DNA from: Trinickia terrae
Lineage (GTDB): Bacteria > Pseudomonadota > Gammaproteobacteria > Burkholderiales > Burkholderiaceae
Length of the DNA: 64,000 nt
Direction: 5' to 3'
Assembly (NCBI RefSeq): GCF_005144415.1
Contig: NZ_SWJE01000001.1
Location: 413,364-477,363 of the forward strand
The translations under genes and the position numbers were made by a program. Shown here piece by piece: positions 17,527-27,076 of the stretch (positions are counted from its first letter, which is position 1; each line of letters starts with the position of its first letter). The notes under the pieces are model-generated. The model had not been told where the DNA came from. It did not search any database and worked only from the letters and a program-made list of their open reading frames with translations.

Positions 17527-19131
17527 ATGCACCCGGACAATCCAGCCTCAGAGCATGCTTTCTCCGCCGCCGCGCGCGACCTTGTCGCGCCGCCCGAAGA
17601 GCGCTTCCGAATTCTCGTCGAAGCCGTCGAAGACTACGCGATCGTCATGCTCGATCGCGATGGCTGCATCGCGAGCTGGAACACCGGCGCGCAGAAGATC
17701 AAAGGCTATTCGGCGCGCGAAATCATGGGGCGGCATTTTTCCATCTTCTATCCGCCCGACGACGTGGCGGCGCGCAAGCCGGAGCGGGAGCTCGAGACGG
17801 CGACGCGAATCGGGCGCGTCGAGGACGAAGGCTGGCGCGTGCGCAAGGACGGTTCGATGTTCTGGGCCAACGCGGTGATCACGGCAGTCTACGAAACGCG
17901 AGACGGCAAACGCGAGTTGTGCGGTTTCGCAAAGGTGACCCGCGACATGACAGAACGCAAGCGGCTACGCGAGCTCGAAGTGGCGAGCCAGCACATGAAC
18001 GAGTTTCTCGCCACGCTCGCACACGAGTTGCGCAATCCGCTCGCGCCGGTGCGCAACGCGCTGAGCGTGATGATGCTCGAGCCGTTCGCGAGCCCGACGG
18101 TCAAGCAATGCCGCGACATGATCGACCGGCAGATTACCCATCTCACCCGTCTCGTCGACGACCTGCTCGACGTGGGCCGCGTGACGACGGGCAAGATCGT
18201 GCTGCGCCTCGAGCCGGTCGACATGAAAGACGTGATGATCCGCGCCATCGAGATGATGCGTCCGCACCTCGACATGCGGGAGCAAGCGATCGACGTCTCC
18301 TATCCGAAAACGCGCATCATGGTGAACGGCGACTTGGCGCGTCTCGTGCAAATCGCGCAGAACTTGCTCAGCAACGCGTCGAAGTTCTCGGAGCCGAAAA
18401 CGCGGATCGGCATGTCGCTGCACCAGGAGGGGAATCTGGCCACGCTGCGCGTGACCGATAGCGGCTGCGGGGTCGAGCCCGATGCGCTCGATTCGATCTT
18501 CGATCTGTTCATGCAGGCCGACAACCAGCTCGAGCGCAAGGAAGGCGGGCTCGGCGTCGGCTTGACGCTGTGCCGGTGGCTCGCCGAGATGCACGGTGGC
18601 GCGGTGACGGTGGCGAGCGCCGGCCGCGGGCAGGGGGCCACGTTTACGTTGCGTCTGCCGCGGATCGCGGCGACGTCGAAAGACGCCGAGCCGGATGGCG
18701 CCGCACCGGTGGCGGCTGAGCCGGGCGGAAACGACGATCGCAACATGCTGCACATCCTGATCGTCGACGACAACCGCGACTCGGCCGACAGCATGGCGAT
18801 GCTGATGACCCTCAAGGGGCATCGCGTGCGGGTGGCCTATAGCGGCCTGCAGGCGCTGGAGATGGCGAGCGCCGAACGCGTGGACGTCGCGCTGATCGAC
18901 ATCGCGATGCCGGGCGCGGACGGCTTCGCGGTATTGCGGCAGTTGAAGGCGATACCGGCGACGAAGGAGGTGCTGTACGCGGCCATGACCGGCTTCGGCC
19001 AGGCGAGCGACATGGAGCGCTCGCTGCAGGGCGGATTCGACGCGCATCTGACGAAGCCGGTGCCGTTGGCCCTGATCGATTCGCTGCTGCAGCGCGCGAT
19101 CGAGCGGCGCGGCGGGGGAGAGGCGCACTAG
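17527..19131 (+). CDS. PAS hybrid sensor histidine kinase with C-terminal receiver
   Basis: This 534-aa soluble kinase begins with a PAS domain (about residues 25-150; NTGAQKIKGYSAREI and FAKVTRDMTERK). The phospho-acceptor His is in LATLAHELRNPL (about 160-172), and the ATPase core has N-box QNLLSNASKFS, DSGCGV and GGLGVGLTL. A receiver domain (about 415-525) contains IVDDNRDSA, Asp in LIDIAMPG and Lys in LTKPVP. No transmembrane segment is present, so it senses a cytoplasmic cue. The receiver has no output domain, so transfer to another regulator is expected; the single-domain regulator at 459-869 is one candidate in this window, unproven. Confidence 0.92.
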   Translation: MHPDNPASEHAFSAAARDLVAPPEERFRILVEAVEDYAIVMLDRDGCIASWNTGAQKIKGYSAREIMGRHFSIFYPPDDVAARKPERELETATRIGRVEDEGWRVRKDGSMFWANAVITAVYETRDGKRELCGFAKVTRDMTERKRLRELEVASQHMNEFLATLAHELRNPLAPVRNALSVMMLEPFASPTVKQCRDMIDRQITHLTRLVDDLLDVGRVTTGKIVLRLEPVDMKDVMIRAIEMMRPHLDMREQAIDVSYPKTRIMVNGDLARLVQIAQNLLSNASKFSEPKTRIGMSLHQEGNLATLRVTDSGCGVEPDALDSIFDLFMQADNQLERKEGGLGVGLTLCRWLAEMHGGAVTVASAGRGQGATFTLRLPRIAATSKDAEPDGAAPVAAEPGGNDDRNMLHILIVDDNRDSADSMAMLMTLKGHRVRVAYSGLQALEMASAERVDVALIDIAMPGADGFAVLRQLKAIPATKEVLYAAMTGFGQASDMERSLQGGFDAHLTKPVPLALIDSLLQRAIERRGGGEAH

Positions 19132-19157
19132 CGCGCGTGGTCCCCATCAGTGCGGCG

Positions 19158-19784
19158 TCAAGTGAGCGGCAAATCGATGTGCTTCTTGAACGGCGCGCGC
19201 TGTTCGAGCCGCGAATACCAGCGCTCGAGATTCGGCATCGACGGCCGTTCGACACCCTGCAGCCCGAACCAGCGCTTGGCGAACGCGCCGAGCACGATGT
19301 CGGCGATCGTGAACTTGTCGCTCTCCAGGAAGAATCGGCCGCTCAGATGGTCGTCGAGCAGCTTCCAGCGCGCCGTGACGGTCTTCAGGTCCGCTTCGAA
19401 CTGAGCGAGGTTGCGCTCGGCGGCGCTCGTGCGCACGACGCTCATGAACACCGGCCGCTCGGCGGGCTGCAGTGCCGAGAGCGACCAGTCGAGCCAGCGG
19501 TCGATGCTCGCGCGCAGCTTCGGCTCGGCGGGGTAGAGCTGGCTCGCGGGTCCGTACTGTGTGACGAGATAGCGCAGGATCGAGTTCGACTCCCAGAGCA
19601 CGAAGGTCCCGTCGACAAGCGTCGGGATCTGGCCGTTCGGATTGAGGCTCAGGTAGTCGGGATCGCGAACGCGGCCGAACTGCAGGCCGGCGTCGATGCG
19701 CTCGAACGGCAGGCTCAGTTCGTCGCAGCACCAGAGCACCTTCTGAACGTTGACCGAGTTGGCGCGTCCCCAGATTTTCAGCAT
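19158..19784 (-). CDS. Glutathione S-transferase family protein
   Basis: This 208-aa protein has the N-terminal thioredoxin-like domain (IWGRANSVNVQKVLWCCDEL; NPNGQIPTLVDG; WESNSILRYLV) and a helical C-terminal domain with FTIADIVLGAFAKRW, the usual N-capping/hydrophobic staple segment. It is closest in style to the beta/theta-like bacterial GSTs. I start at ATG 19784, which has a GGGAGGAATGG ribosome-binding site; the longer open frame upstream has no such site. It is divergent from the NERD protein at 19943. Confidence 0.9.
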   Translation of the reverse strand: MLKIWGRANSVNVQKVLWCCDELSLPFERIDAGLQFGRVRDPDYLSLNPNGQIPTLVDGTFVLWESNSILRYLVTQYGPASQLYPAEPKLRASIDRWLDWSLSALQPAERPVFMSVVRTSAAERNLAQFEADLKTVTARWKLLDDHLSGRFFLESDKFTIADIVLGAFAKRWFGLQGVERPSMPNLERWYSRLEQRAPFKKHIDLPLT

Positions 19785-19942
19785 TTGTCCATTCCTCCCA
19801 TAAGCGGCGTCTCGTTGCCCGCTACGATACACGATCAGCCTGACGAGCCGCCTGCCGTGGCGGGACGGCCCTGCCCAGCGTTTTGCCTCGACAAATTTGT
19901 ACAATACGGAGAACTTCGAAGGTCCTGCGAGGAGGCACCCGA

Positions 19943-21598
19943 ATGGCCCGCATTGTCCCGGACGACTGGAAGCAATTGACCGCCGTCGGCGCCGCCGAAC
20001 GCGAGCGCGAGACGCTGGCGCGCTTCGAGACGGCGCTGCCCGACGGCTACACCGTCTATCACGGCGTGCATTGGACGCGCCTGAACCAGAGCTTTTCGGT
20101 ATTCGGCGAAGCGGACTTCGTGATCGTGAGTCCGGCGGGCCGCGTGCTGATCGTCGAGCAGAAGGCCGGGTTTCTGCGCGAGACGCCCAAGGGGCTCGTC
20201 AAGGTGTACCTGCAGACCGAGCGCAACGTGTCGATTCAATTGGCGCGCACGATCGAGGGGATGCATCGGCGCTTTACAGCGGCCTTCGGCGCGGGCACCT
20301 ACTGCATCGAAGAGCTGCTGTATTGCCCCGACTATGTCGTGAAGAATGCGGCGATCGCGGGCGTGAATCCCGATCGCATCGTCGATGCGACGCGCAAGGA
20401 TCGCCTCGCGGCGATCGTCCTCCAGGCGCTTCCGGCCGACGAGCCGCGACTCTCATGCGCGCCGAAAATCCACCACTTCCTGGCCGACGAACTGGCGCTG
20501 ACGCCCGACGCGAGCGCGCTCGTCGGCCAGGCGGGCACGCTCGTCACGCGGCTTGCCGGCGGTCTCGCCACCTGGGCGCGCCGGCTCGAGTTCACGCCGT
20601 TCCGGCTGCGCGTGATCGGCACCGCCGGCTCGGGCAAGACGCAACTGGCGGTGCAGGTGATGAAGGATGCGGTCGCGAGCGGCAAGCGTCCGCTCTATGT
20701 CTGCTTCAACCGGCCGCTGGCGGATCACATCGCGCGCGTCGCGCCGCCCGAGGCGAAAGTTGCGAACTACCACCAGCTCTGCGACTGGATCGCGCGCGAC
20801 GCGGGGCGCACGCCCGATTTCCAGTCCCCCGACATCTTCAGCCGTCTCGAGACGACCTTCGCCGATGCGCCGATCGATGCGCGCTGGCAATTCGACATCC
20901 TGATCGTCGACGAGGGGCAGGATTTCCAGCAGCCGTGGGTCGATGCGCTGGCGCGGCTCGTGGCGCCCGGCGGTGCGTGGTGGTGGCTCGAAGATCCGCT
21001 GCAGAACCTCTACATGCGCGAGCCCGTGGCGTTGCCGGGCTGGACGGTGCTCAAGGAAATGACGAACTACCGCAGCCCGCGCGACATCCTCGACTACGTG
21101 CGCGACATCGTCGGCGAGCCGGTGCCGCTCGCGGCGAGCCTGGCATCGGGCAGCCCGTTCGACGGCTCGGAGATCGCCGTGTCCGCCTATGACGCCGCGA
21201 GCGGGGACGGCGCCATCGAGGCGACCAAGCGCGCCATCACTCAGGCTCTCTCGCTCGGCTTCCGGAAGCAGGACATCGCGGTGCTGTCGTTTCGCGGACG
21301 CGAAGGCTCAGCGCTGACCGCGCTCGATCATCTCGGCCCGCACCGGCTGCGCAGCTTCACGGGCAAGTACGATTTGTTCGGCAACCCCGAGTATCGCGAG
21401 GGCGACGTGCTGCTCGAATCGATCTATCGCTTCAAGGGGCAGTCGGCGCCGTGCGTGATCCTGACCGAGGTCGATTTCGAAGCCTTCGACGAACGCAGCG
21501 CGCGCAAGCTCTTCGTCGGCGCGACGCGGGCGACGATGAAGCTGATCGTCGTCGCGTCGCAGCGTGCGGCGCGCCATCTGCGCGGCGGCGAGGCGTGA
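19943..21598 (+). CDS. NERD-domain protein with UvrD-like ATPase/helicase core
   Basis: This 551-aa protein joins an N-terminal NERD domain (about residues 20-125; GEADFVIVSPAGRVLIVEQKAG carries the nuclease-like Asp and Glu-x-Lys core) to a superfamily-1 helicase-like ATPase. The Walker A is GTAGSGKTQ (about 230), Walker B ILIVDEGQDF (about 325), motif III-like WWWLEDPLQN, and the final helicase motif FVGATRATMKL. NERD proteins are inferred to act in DNA processing. ATG 19943 follows GCGAGGAGGCACC. Some NERD-helicases occur in defence islands, but no defence partner is visible here. Confidence 0.88.
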   Translation: MARIVPDDWKQLTAVGAAERERETLARFETALPDGYTVYHGVHWTRLNQSFSVFGEADFVIVSPAGRVLIVEQKAGFLRETPKGLVKVYLQTERNVSIQLARTIEGMHRRFTAAFGAGTYCIEELLYCPDYVVKNAAIAGVNPDRIVDATRKDRLAAIVLQALPADEPRLSCAPKIHHFLADELALTPDASALVGQAGTLVTRLAGGLATWARRLEFTPFRLRVIGTAGSGKTQLAVQVMKDAVASGKRPLYVCFNRPLADHIARVAPPEAKVANYHQLCDWIARDAGRTPDFQSPDIFSRLETTFADAPIDARWQFDILIVDEGQDFQQPWVDALARLVAPGGAWWWLEDPLQNLYMREPVALPGWTVLKEMTNYRSPRDILDYVRDIVGEPVPLAASLASGSPFDGSEIAVSAYDAASGDGAIEATKRAITQALSLGFRKQDIAVLSFRGREGSALTALDHLGPHRLRSFTGKYDLFGNPEYREGDVLLESIYRFKGQSAPCVILTEVDFEAFDERSARKLFVGATRATMKLIVVASQRAARHLRGGEA

Positions 21599-21608
21599 CT
21601 CGCTCTCT

Positions 21609-23153
21609 CTACGCAACCTGAAACGTCGACACCGCGCGCCGCAAGCCGTCGGCCTGCTCCTCGAGCGACGCGGCCGCCGCCGCGGCCTGCTCGACGAGCG
21701 CGGCGTTCTGCTGCGAGACCTCGTCCATCTGCGACACCGCGCGGTTCACCTGCTCGATCCCGTCGCTCTGCTCGTGCGAGGCGGCGGCGATCTCGTTCAT
21801 GATGTCGGTGACGTGGCGCACCGCGCTCTGGATGTCCTGCATCGTTGCGCCCGCCGAGCTGACGAGCCGCGAGCCGGCCGCCACGCGCTGCGCCGATTCG
21901 CCGATCAGCTCCTTGATCTCTTTCGCGGCCACCGCCGAGCGCTGCGCGAGCGTGCGCACTTCGCCCGCGACGACCGCGAAGCCGCGGCCTTGCTCGCCGG
22001 CGCGCGCGGCCTCGACCGCCGCGTTCAGCGCGAGGATGTTGGTCTGGAACGCGATGCTCTCGATCACGCCGATGATGTCGACTATCTTTTGCGAGCTGCG
22101 GTCGATCTCGTTCATCGTCCCGACGACTTCGCCGACCACCGAGCCGCCCTTGCTCGCGATCTGCTGCGCGTTGTCGGCGAGCGTCTGAGCTTCGCGCGCG
22201 TTGTCGGCGTTCTGCTTCACCGTCGCCGTGAGCTCCTCCATGCTGGCGGCGGTCTGCTGCAGCGCCGCCGCTTGCTCTTCGGTGCGCTGCGACAGGTCGG
22301 AGTTGCCGGCCGCGATCTCGCGCGTGGCCGTCGCGATCGATTCGGAGCCGTGCGTGACCTTGCGCACCGTGTCGGTCAGGCTGCGCTGCATCGTCTGCAG
22401 ACCCTTCGTGAGCTCGCCCATTTCGTCCTGCGAGCGCGTCTCGATGCGGGCCGTCAGGTCGCCGCCGGCGATGCGCTTGAAGTGATCGAGGATCTCCGCG
22501 AGCGGGCGCCCGATCGCGCGCTGCAGGCTGAACGCGCAGCCCGCGCACGTTACGAGGCCGAGCACGATCAGGATGCCGTTGATCCAGGAGAGCGTCGTGA
22601 AGCGGTCCTGCGCCGCTTCGAAGGACTGCTGGCCGTGCGTGTGCTGATACTCGTCGAGCGCGTTGGTCAGCTTCGACAGCGCAACCGAAAGCGGCGGGAT
22701 GGTCTTCATCGTGAGCGTGTCGGCGCTCTCGCGGTCGCCTTTTTTCAGCGCATCGACGAGCGGCAGGATCGCCTGCTGCAAGAAGGTCTGGCGCGCGGAG
22801 GCGATGGCGCTGTAGAGCGCTTCTTGCTCGGCGTTGCGCGGTATCGCCTCATAGTCCTTCCAAGCCTTGTCTGAGATCGCCTGGTAGTTGAGCGCCTTGT
22901 CGATCAGCGCGGGCACTTCGGGCGAATCGGGGTGAATGAGCACGCGATCGAGCGTGGTGCGGACGATGAGCAGGTTCAGCTTGGACTCGTCGAGCGCGAT
23001 TTGCGATGCCAACTGGTGCGAGTAGGCGTGTTCCAGCGCGCGATTGCTCGCTTGCATGCCGATCTGGCCGAGCAGGCCGATGACGATGAGCAAGACCCCG
23101 AGCAGGCCGAGCGTGCTGTAGAGGCGGGCTTTGATGGACAGGCGTTTGAACAT
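21609..23153 (-). CDS. Methyl-accepting chemotaxis protein
   Basis: This 514-aa receptor has the Tsr/Tar layout: first membrane helix (about residues 12-32), a periplasmic four-helix-bundle sensing domain (about 33-190), a second membrane helix near 190-212, a HAMP domain, and a long signalling coiled coil. The hairpin tip is the conserved segment around IAFQTNILALNAAVEAARAG and GFAVVAGEVRTLA. The C-terminus ends STFQVA with no NWETF-like tether for CheR/CheB. No other chemotaxis genes are near, so it is an orphan receptor feeding a distant array. Confidence 0.93.
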   Translation of the reverse strand: MFKRLSIKARLYSTLGLLGVLLIVIGLLGQIGMQASNRALEHAYSHQLASQIALDESKLNLLIVRTTLDRVLIHPDSPEVPALIDKALNYQAISDKAWKDYEAIPRNAEQEALYSAIASARQTFLQQAILPLVDALKKGDRESADTLTMKTIPPLSVALSKLTNALDEYQHTHGQQSFEAAQDRFTTLSWINGILIVLGLVTCAGCAFSLQRAIGRPLAEILDHFKRIAGGDLTARIETRSQDEMGELTKGLQTMQRSLTDTVRKVTHGSESIATATREIAAGNSDLSQRTEEQAAALQQTAASMEELTATVKQNADNAREAQTLADNAQQIASKGGSVVGEVVGTMNEIDRSSQKIVDIIGVIESIAFQTNILALNAAVEAARAGEQGRGFAVVAGEVRTLAQRSAVAAKEIKELIGESAQRVAAGSRLVSSAGATMQDIQSAVRHVTDIMNEIAAASHEQSDGIEQVNRAVSQMDEVSQQNAALVEQAAAAAASLEEQADGLRRAVSTFQVA

Positions 23154-23274
23154 GGCGGGCGCGATCGGACGAGGGAAAAACGCTTGCCGGCGACGCGCGG
23201 GCGCAACCGGGTGTCACGGGAGCGACATCCGGTGATTACGGCAACCTGTCGGGAAAACTTGAGGGGCGCCGCGC

Positions 23275-24222
23275 TCAGCGCCAGTGAGCCGCACTGACGA
23301 GCGTGCCCCGGTTCTGCTGCGCGTCCCACCAGATCACGCGCAAAAGCGGCGCGAGCCGCGAGATCAGGATCGCCTGCAAGGGGTCGCTTTCGATGAAATG
23401 CGTGATGCCGAGCGCACGTATCGCCGCGGCCTTGTGCTCGGCGGCGCCTTGCGGGCCTTCGCCGTGGCTCGCGGGGTCGCGCATGACGAGTTCGAGGCCG
23501 CCGAAGCCGTGCCGGTCGAGCCAGGCCTGGGTGCGGCCGCGGTCCGCCTCGGGGCGGCCGGTGACGATGGCGCGCACCGTATCGAGCGCGATGCCGGGCA
23601 GCGTTTCGAACGGCGCGAGCGCATCGCGCTCGATCAAGGCCGCGGCGAGGTCTTCGTCGTAGCGGGCAAGCGGAATGTCGGGCAGGAGGATGCCGTCGAG
23701 ATCGATCGCATAGGCGGCGTACTCGTGGTCCTCCGCCATCCGCCCGCGTCCCCCGGCGACGGCCTGATCCCAGTCCGAGCGGTAGCGTTCGGTATGGGCC
23801 TGCCGCTCCCACGGAAAGTGCGCGAAATAGCCGGCCGCATCGATCCCGTAGTCGGGGCGCACGCGGCTCAGCTCGTCGTAAGCGGCAGTAAGCGTTTTTA
23901 CGGCGAGGCCATGCTGCTCCAGAAACGCGACGCAGTCGGCCATCGTGAAGCCTCGGCCCGAGATGTCCTCGCATAGCAGGACCTTGGCGCCGCGCGGCGG
24001 CATCGGCAGCGAGCAGTCCCAGGCGACGGTGCGCGTCGCGCGGTCATAGCGCAGGAAGGCGACGGGCACGCCCGCCGCGTGCGAGACCATCAGCGCGAGC
24101 GGCGCGCCGCCGCGCAGGATGCCGATGGCCATCGCGAAGTCTTCGGCGATGAGCGCCGGCTGCAGCGATTCGATCCAGTGGTCGAGGTGTTCGTACGTCA
24201 GGGGGAGGATCGGTCTGGGCAT
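23275..24222 (-). CDS. Fused phosphoribosyltransferase and HAD-like phosphatase
   Basis: This 315-aa protein seems to join two enzymes. The first half is a type-I phosphoribosyltransferase fold with the PRPP loop VLLCEDISGRGFT (about residues 82-94). The second half has HAD motif I as IDLDGILLPD (about 170-180), motif II Thr in IVTGRP, a Lys before AAAIRALG, and the acidic ESDPLQ. Together they could salvage or degrade a nucleobase or nucleotide. The start is uncertain: I use ATG 24222, which gives MPRPILPL; an upstream in-frame ATG at 24270 is possible, neither with a strong ribosome-binding site. Confidence 0.75.
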   Translation of the reverse strand: MPRPILPLTYEHLDHWIESLQPALIAEDFAMAIGILRGGAPLALMVSHAAGVPVAFLRYDRATRTVAWDCSLPMPPRGAKVLLCEDISGRGFTMADCVAFLEQHGLAVKTLTAAYDELSRVRPDYGIDAAGYFAHFPWERQAHTERYRSDWDQAVAGGRGRMAEDHEYAAYAIDLDGILLPDIPLARYDEDLAAALIERDALAPFETLPGIALDTVRAIVTGRPEADRGRTQAWLDRHGFGGLELVMRDPASHGEGPQGAAEHKAAAIRALGITHFIESDPLQAILISRLAPLLRVIWWDAQQNRGTLVSAAHWR

Positions 24223-24339
24223 GGCGATGCTGCCGGCGCGAGGGGGTTGCCGCATGAGGAAGGGCAACATTATGCATCGCGAAAGCGCCGGCAGCGCGTT
24301 TGCCCGCACCGGGCGAGGGGTTGGGGCGGGAGCCTGCTG

Positions 24340-24987
24340 TCAGTCTGCTGCCCACTTCGCGACGTAGTCCGGCATGCGGCTCATGGGGCCGTCCGGAATC
24401 GGCGTTTGTCCGGCCGTCGTCATTGGCAGCACGCCTGCCCAGACGTCGCGCGACATATCCTCTTCGCTATCGTGAGGGCCGCCCGTGCGGATCTTGCATG
24501 CCGCTTCCGCGAGCGAGACGCGCAGCACGGTCGTCGCGGCCAGCTCGGTGGCGTCGCCGGGCCGCGCTTCGCGCGAGCGGCCCGGCGCGAGCTTCTCCAT
24601 GAACGCATCGAGACGGCCCGCCTTGCGTTCGTCTGGGATGCGCTCGAATACGCCGTAGATCACCGCGGACCGGTAATTCATCGAATGATTGAACGCCGAG
24701 CGTGCGAGCACGAGCCCGTCGATGTGCGTGATCGTCACGCAGACCTGCAGGCCGGCGGCGGCCACCTTCAGCATGCGGCTGCCGTTCGAGCCGTGGATAT
24801 ACAGATGGTCGTCCTCGCGCCAGCAGGCGGTCGGGATGCAGTGCGTGCCTTTGTCGTCGTTGAAGGCGATGTGGCAAACGTAGGCGGCGTCGATGATCGC
24901 GTGGAGCGTTTCTTTGTCGTAGCGTCCTCGATCAGCTTCGCGGCGTACGCGGGTGCGGTCCGAAACGGGGGCGGTGGTCTGGGTCAT
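24340..24987 (-). CDS. Flavin-nucleotide-binding (pyridoxamine 5'-phosphate oxidase-like) protein
   Basis: This 215-aa protein has the split-barrel fold of FMN-binding proteins: an N-terminal arm RRVRREADRGRYD-like, then CHIAFNDDKGTHCIPTACW, LYIHGSNGSRMLK and NYRSAVIYGVFERI. Members bind FMN or heme; the reaction is mostly unknown. It is divergent from a MocR/PdxR-type regulator 99 bp away, a recurrent pairing that suggests direct control by that regulator. ATG 24987 follows GGAGCCCC. Confidence 0.82.
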   Translation of the reverse strand: MTQTTAPVSDRTRVRREADRGRYDKETLHAIIDAAYVCHIAFNDDKGTHCIPTACWREDDHLYIHGSNGSRMLKVAAAGLQVCVTITHIDGLVLARSAFNHSMNYRSAVIYGVFERIPDERKAGRLDAFMEKLAPGRSREARPGDATELAATTVLRVSLAEAACKIRTGGPHDSEEDMSRDVWAGVLPMTTAGQTPIPDGPMSRMPDYVAKWAAD

Positions 24988-25086
24988 TGAAGAGGGGGCT
25001 CCAAGTGGGTGGGTCAGCGTGCAGAATAGCGATTTCGTGGCACCATGATTAGACCCACGGATCATGCAGATATTGGAACCACGACT

Positions 25087-26556
25087 ATGGACTACGGCCT
25101 GCTCGTCTCGACCTTCACGCATCGAAACCAGACGCGCGGGCTCACGCAGCAGCGGCTTCTCTACGAGTGCCTGCGACAGGCCATTCTCGAGGGCCGTCTT
25201 GCCCAAGGCAGCCGGCTGGCCTCGTCGCGCGCGCTCGCCGAAGAGCTCGGCATGGCCCGCAATTCGGTGCTGTACGCGTATGAGAGGCTGGCCGACGAGG
25301 GTTTCGTCGCCGCCACGCGGCAAGGCTCGGAGGTGGCTCGCGTCGGGCTCGTGCGGCCGGAGCCCGCGCCGGTCGCCGCGGGCCGGGAGGTTGCGCTCGC
25401 GCGGCGCGTCGAGGGGCTGTACCGCGAGAGCGTCGCCCACGGTGAGCAGAAGCCGTTTCGCCTCGGTATCCCCGCGCTCGACGAGTTTCCGCTCGCGCAA
25501 TGGCGGTCCTCGCTCGAGCGCGCGTGGCGCACGATTGGCCCGCAGCATCTCGGCTACGGCAATATCGAAGGCCATCCTGCGTTGCGGCATGCGATCGCCG
25601 AGCATCTGAAGGTGTCGCGCGGCGTGCGCTGCGAGATCGACCAGGTCTTCATCACGGACGGCACGCAAAGCAGCCTCGACCACTGCGCGCGCCTCTTCGC
25701 CGATCCGGGCGAGCCCGTCTGGCTCGAGAACCCGGGCTATAACGGCGCGCGCGCCGCGTTCCGGTCGGCGGGCCTGACGATCGTGCCGATTCCCGTCGAC
25801 GCGGACGGCATCGCGCCCAGCGCGAAGGACTGGCGGCGCGCGCCGCCGAAGCTCGTCTACGTGACCCCGTCGCATCAGTATCCGCTCGGCAGCGTGCTGA
25901 GCCTGGAGCGCCGTCTGTGGCTGATCGAAGAGGCGCGCAAGACCGGCGCCTGGATCATCGAGGACGACTACGACAGCGAGTTTCGCCACGACGGCCCGCC
26001 CTTGCCCGCGGTGCAGGGGCTGACCGCCGATGCGCCGGTCATTTATCTCGGCACCTTCAGCAAGACGATGTTTCCGTCGTTGCGCCTCGGGTTCATGGTC
26101 GTGCCGGCGGCGCTGACGGCCGCGGCAGCGGGGCCGCTCGGGGCTCTCGCGCGGCGCGGCCGCTTGGCCGAGCAGATCGCGCTGGCCGATTTCATCGAGA
26201 GCGGGCTCTACACGCGGCACCTGCGGCGCATGCGGCGTCTCTACGCCGAGCGGCGCGATGCGCTCAGCGACGCGCTGCGCAGGCATTTGGGCGGGATGCT
26301 CACGGTCTCGGCCGGCGCGGGCGGCATGCACCTGAGCGCGCAGCTCACGGCGCCCATCGCGGATGTCGACGTCTGCGCGGCCGCGCGCCAGGCCGGGCTG
26401 ATCGTGCCGCCGCTCAGCGCCTACTGCCTGCCGTGCGTCGATATAGCGCGCTATAACGGTTTAGCACTTGGTTATGCTGGCGTGCCGTCCGGGAATATGG
26501 ACGGACTCGCCCAGCAGCTCGCCTGCATTCTCGGCAGTTTCAAAACAAATCGTTAA
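25087..26556 (+). CDS. MocR/PdxR-type transcriptional regulator
   Basis: This 489-aa regulator joins a GntR winged helix (about residues 15-90; LAQGSRLASSRALAEELGMARNSV) to a fold-type-I aminotransferase domain. The PLP lysine is in GTFSKTMFPSLRLGF (about 325). Such proteins sense pyridoxal phosphate or an amino acid and often control a neighbouring gene; here the divergent flavin-binding gene is the likely target. ATG 25087 gives MDYGLLVSTF. The gap before it contains a loose inverted repeat, CGTGGCACC (about 25036-25044) and GGAACCACG (about 25075-25083), a possible operator. Confidence 0.9.
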   Translation: MDYGLLVSTFTHRNQTRGLTQQRLLYECLRQAILEGRLAQGSRLASSRALAEELGMARNSVLYAYERLADEGFVAATRQGSEVARVGLVRPEPAPVAAGREVALARRVEGLYRESVAHGEQKPFRLGIPALDEFPLAQWRSSLERAWRTIGPQHLGYGNIEGHPALRHAIAEHLKVSRGVRCEIDQVFITDGTQSSLDHCARLFADPGEPVWLENPGYNGARAAFRSAGLTIVPIPVDADGIAPSAKDWRRAPPKLVYVTPSHQYPLGSVLSLERRLWLIEEARKTGAWIIEDDYDSEFRHDGPPLPAVQGLTADAPVIYLGTFSKTMFPSLRLGFMVVPAALTAAAAGPLGALARRGRLAEQIALADFIESGLYTRHLRRMRRLYAERRDALSDALRRHLGGMLTVSAGAGGMHLSAQLTAPIADVDVCAAARQAGLIVPPLSAYCLPCVDIARYNGLALGYAGVPSGNMDGLAQQLACILGSFKTNR

Positions 26557-27076
26557 AACCGAAAACGTTTCCGCAAAATTCGCATAAAACTCAATGTGAT
26601 TTTCATGTGAATTAAGCTGTATTTGTTGTTCGGTCAAAAATTCCATGCGCAATAGTTTGACTTTGCGCGATCGGTATAAATGTCTGACTTGAGGCAAGAT
26701 ATGTGGGGCGGGTAGCGGCGATGCCATGTGCCGTTTGGCGCCTCCCTATCCAGGCCGTCAGGTGGGCGCTGCAGCAGAAATGCATCAGTCCTGCCTCGAG
26801 TGTTTCTCAGCCCGAAAATCAGTATTGCGATTTTACGCATCGAGGTGGCGGTATGTCTGAGGGAAGCTTCTGCTACCCTTTGACGGGTGCTCCGGATAAA
26901 CCCGGGAGCCGAAGGGTTTTGGTTAAAATCGCTTGTAGAACAAATATTCTATTGTTAGCCTACTTCCACGTTGGGGGATTTCCTTTTGGCAGCCGGGGTT
27001 GAGGTTCAAATCTGATTCTTGTGTTCATCGGCGCACAAACTTCGACGAACGAGCTTAAATCTATATCGGGGCGTAT
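26557..27076. other. Gap with AT-rich stretch
   Basis: About 520 bp follow the MocR gene without a recognisable gene. The first 130 bp are AT-rich. Around 26873-26925 the flanks ACCCTTT and AAGGGTTTT enclose a partly self-complementary segment that might fold into a terminator-like hairpin, but the pairing is imperfect. Small open frames here have no recognisable product. Confidence 0.4.
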
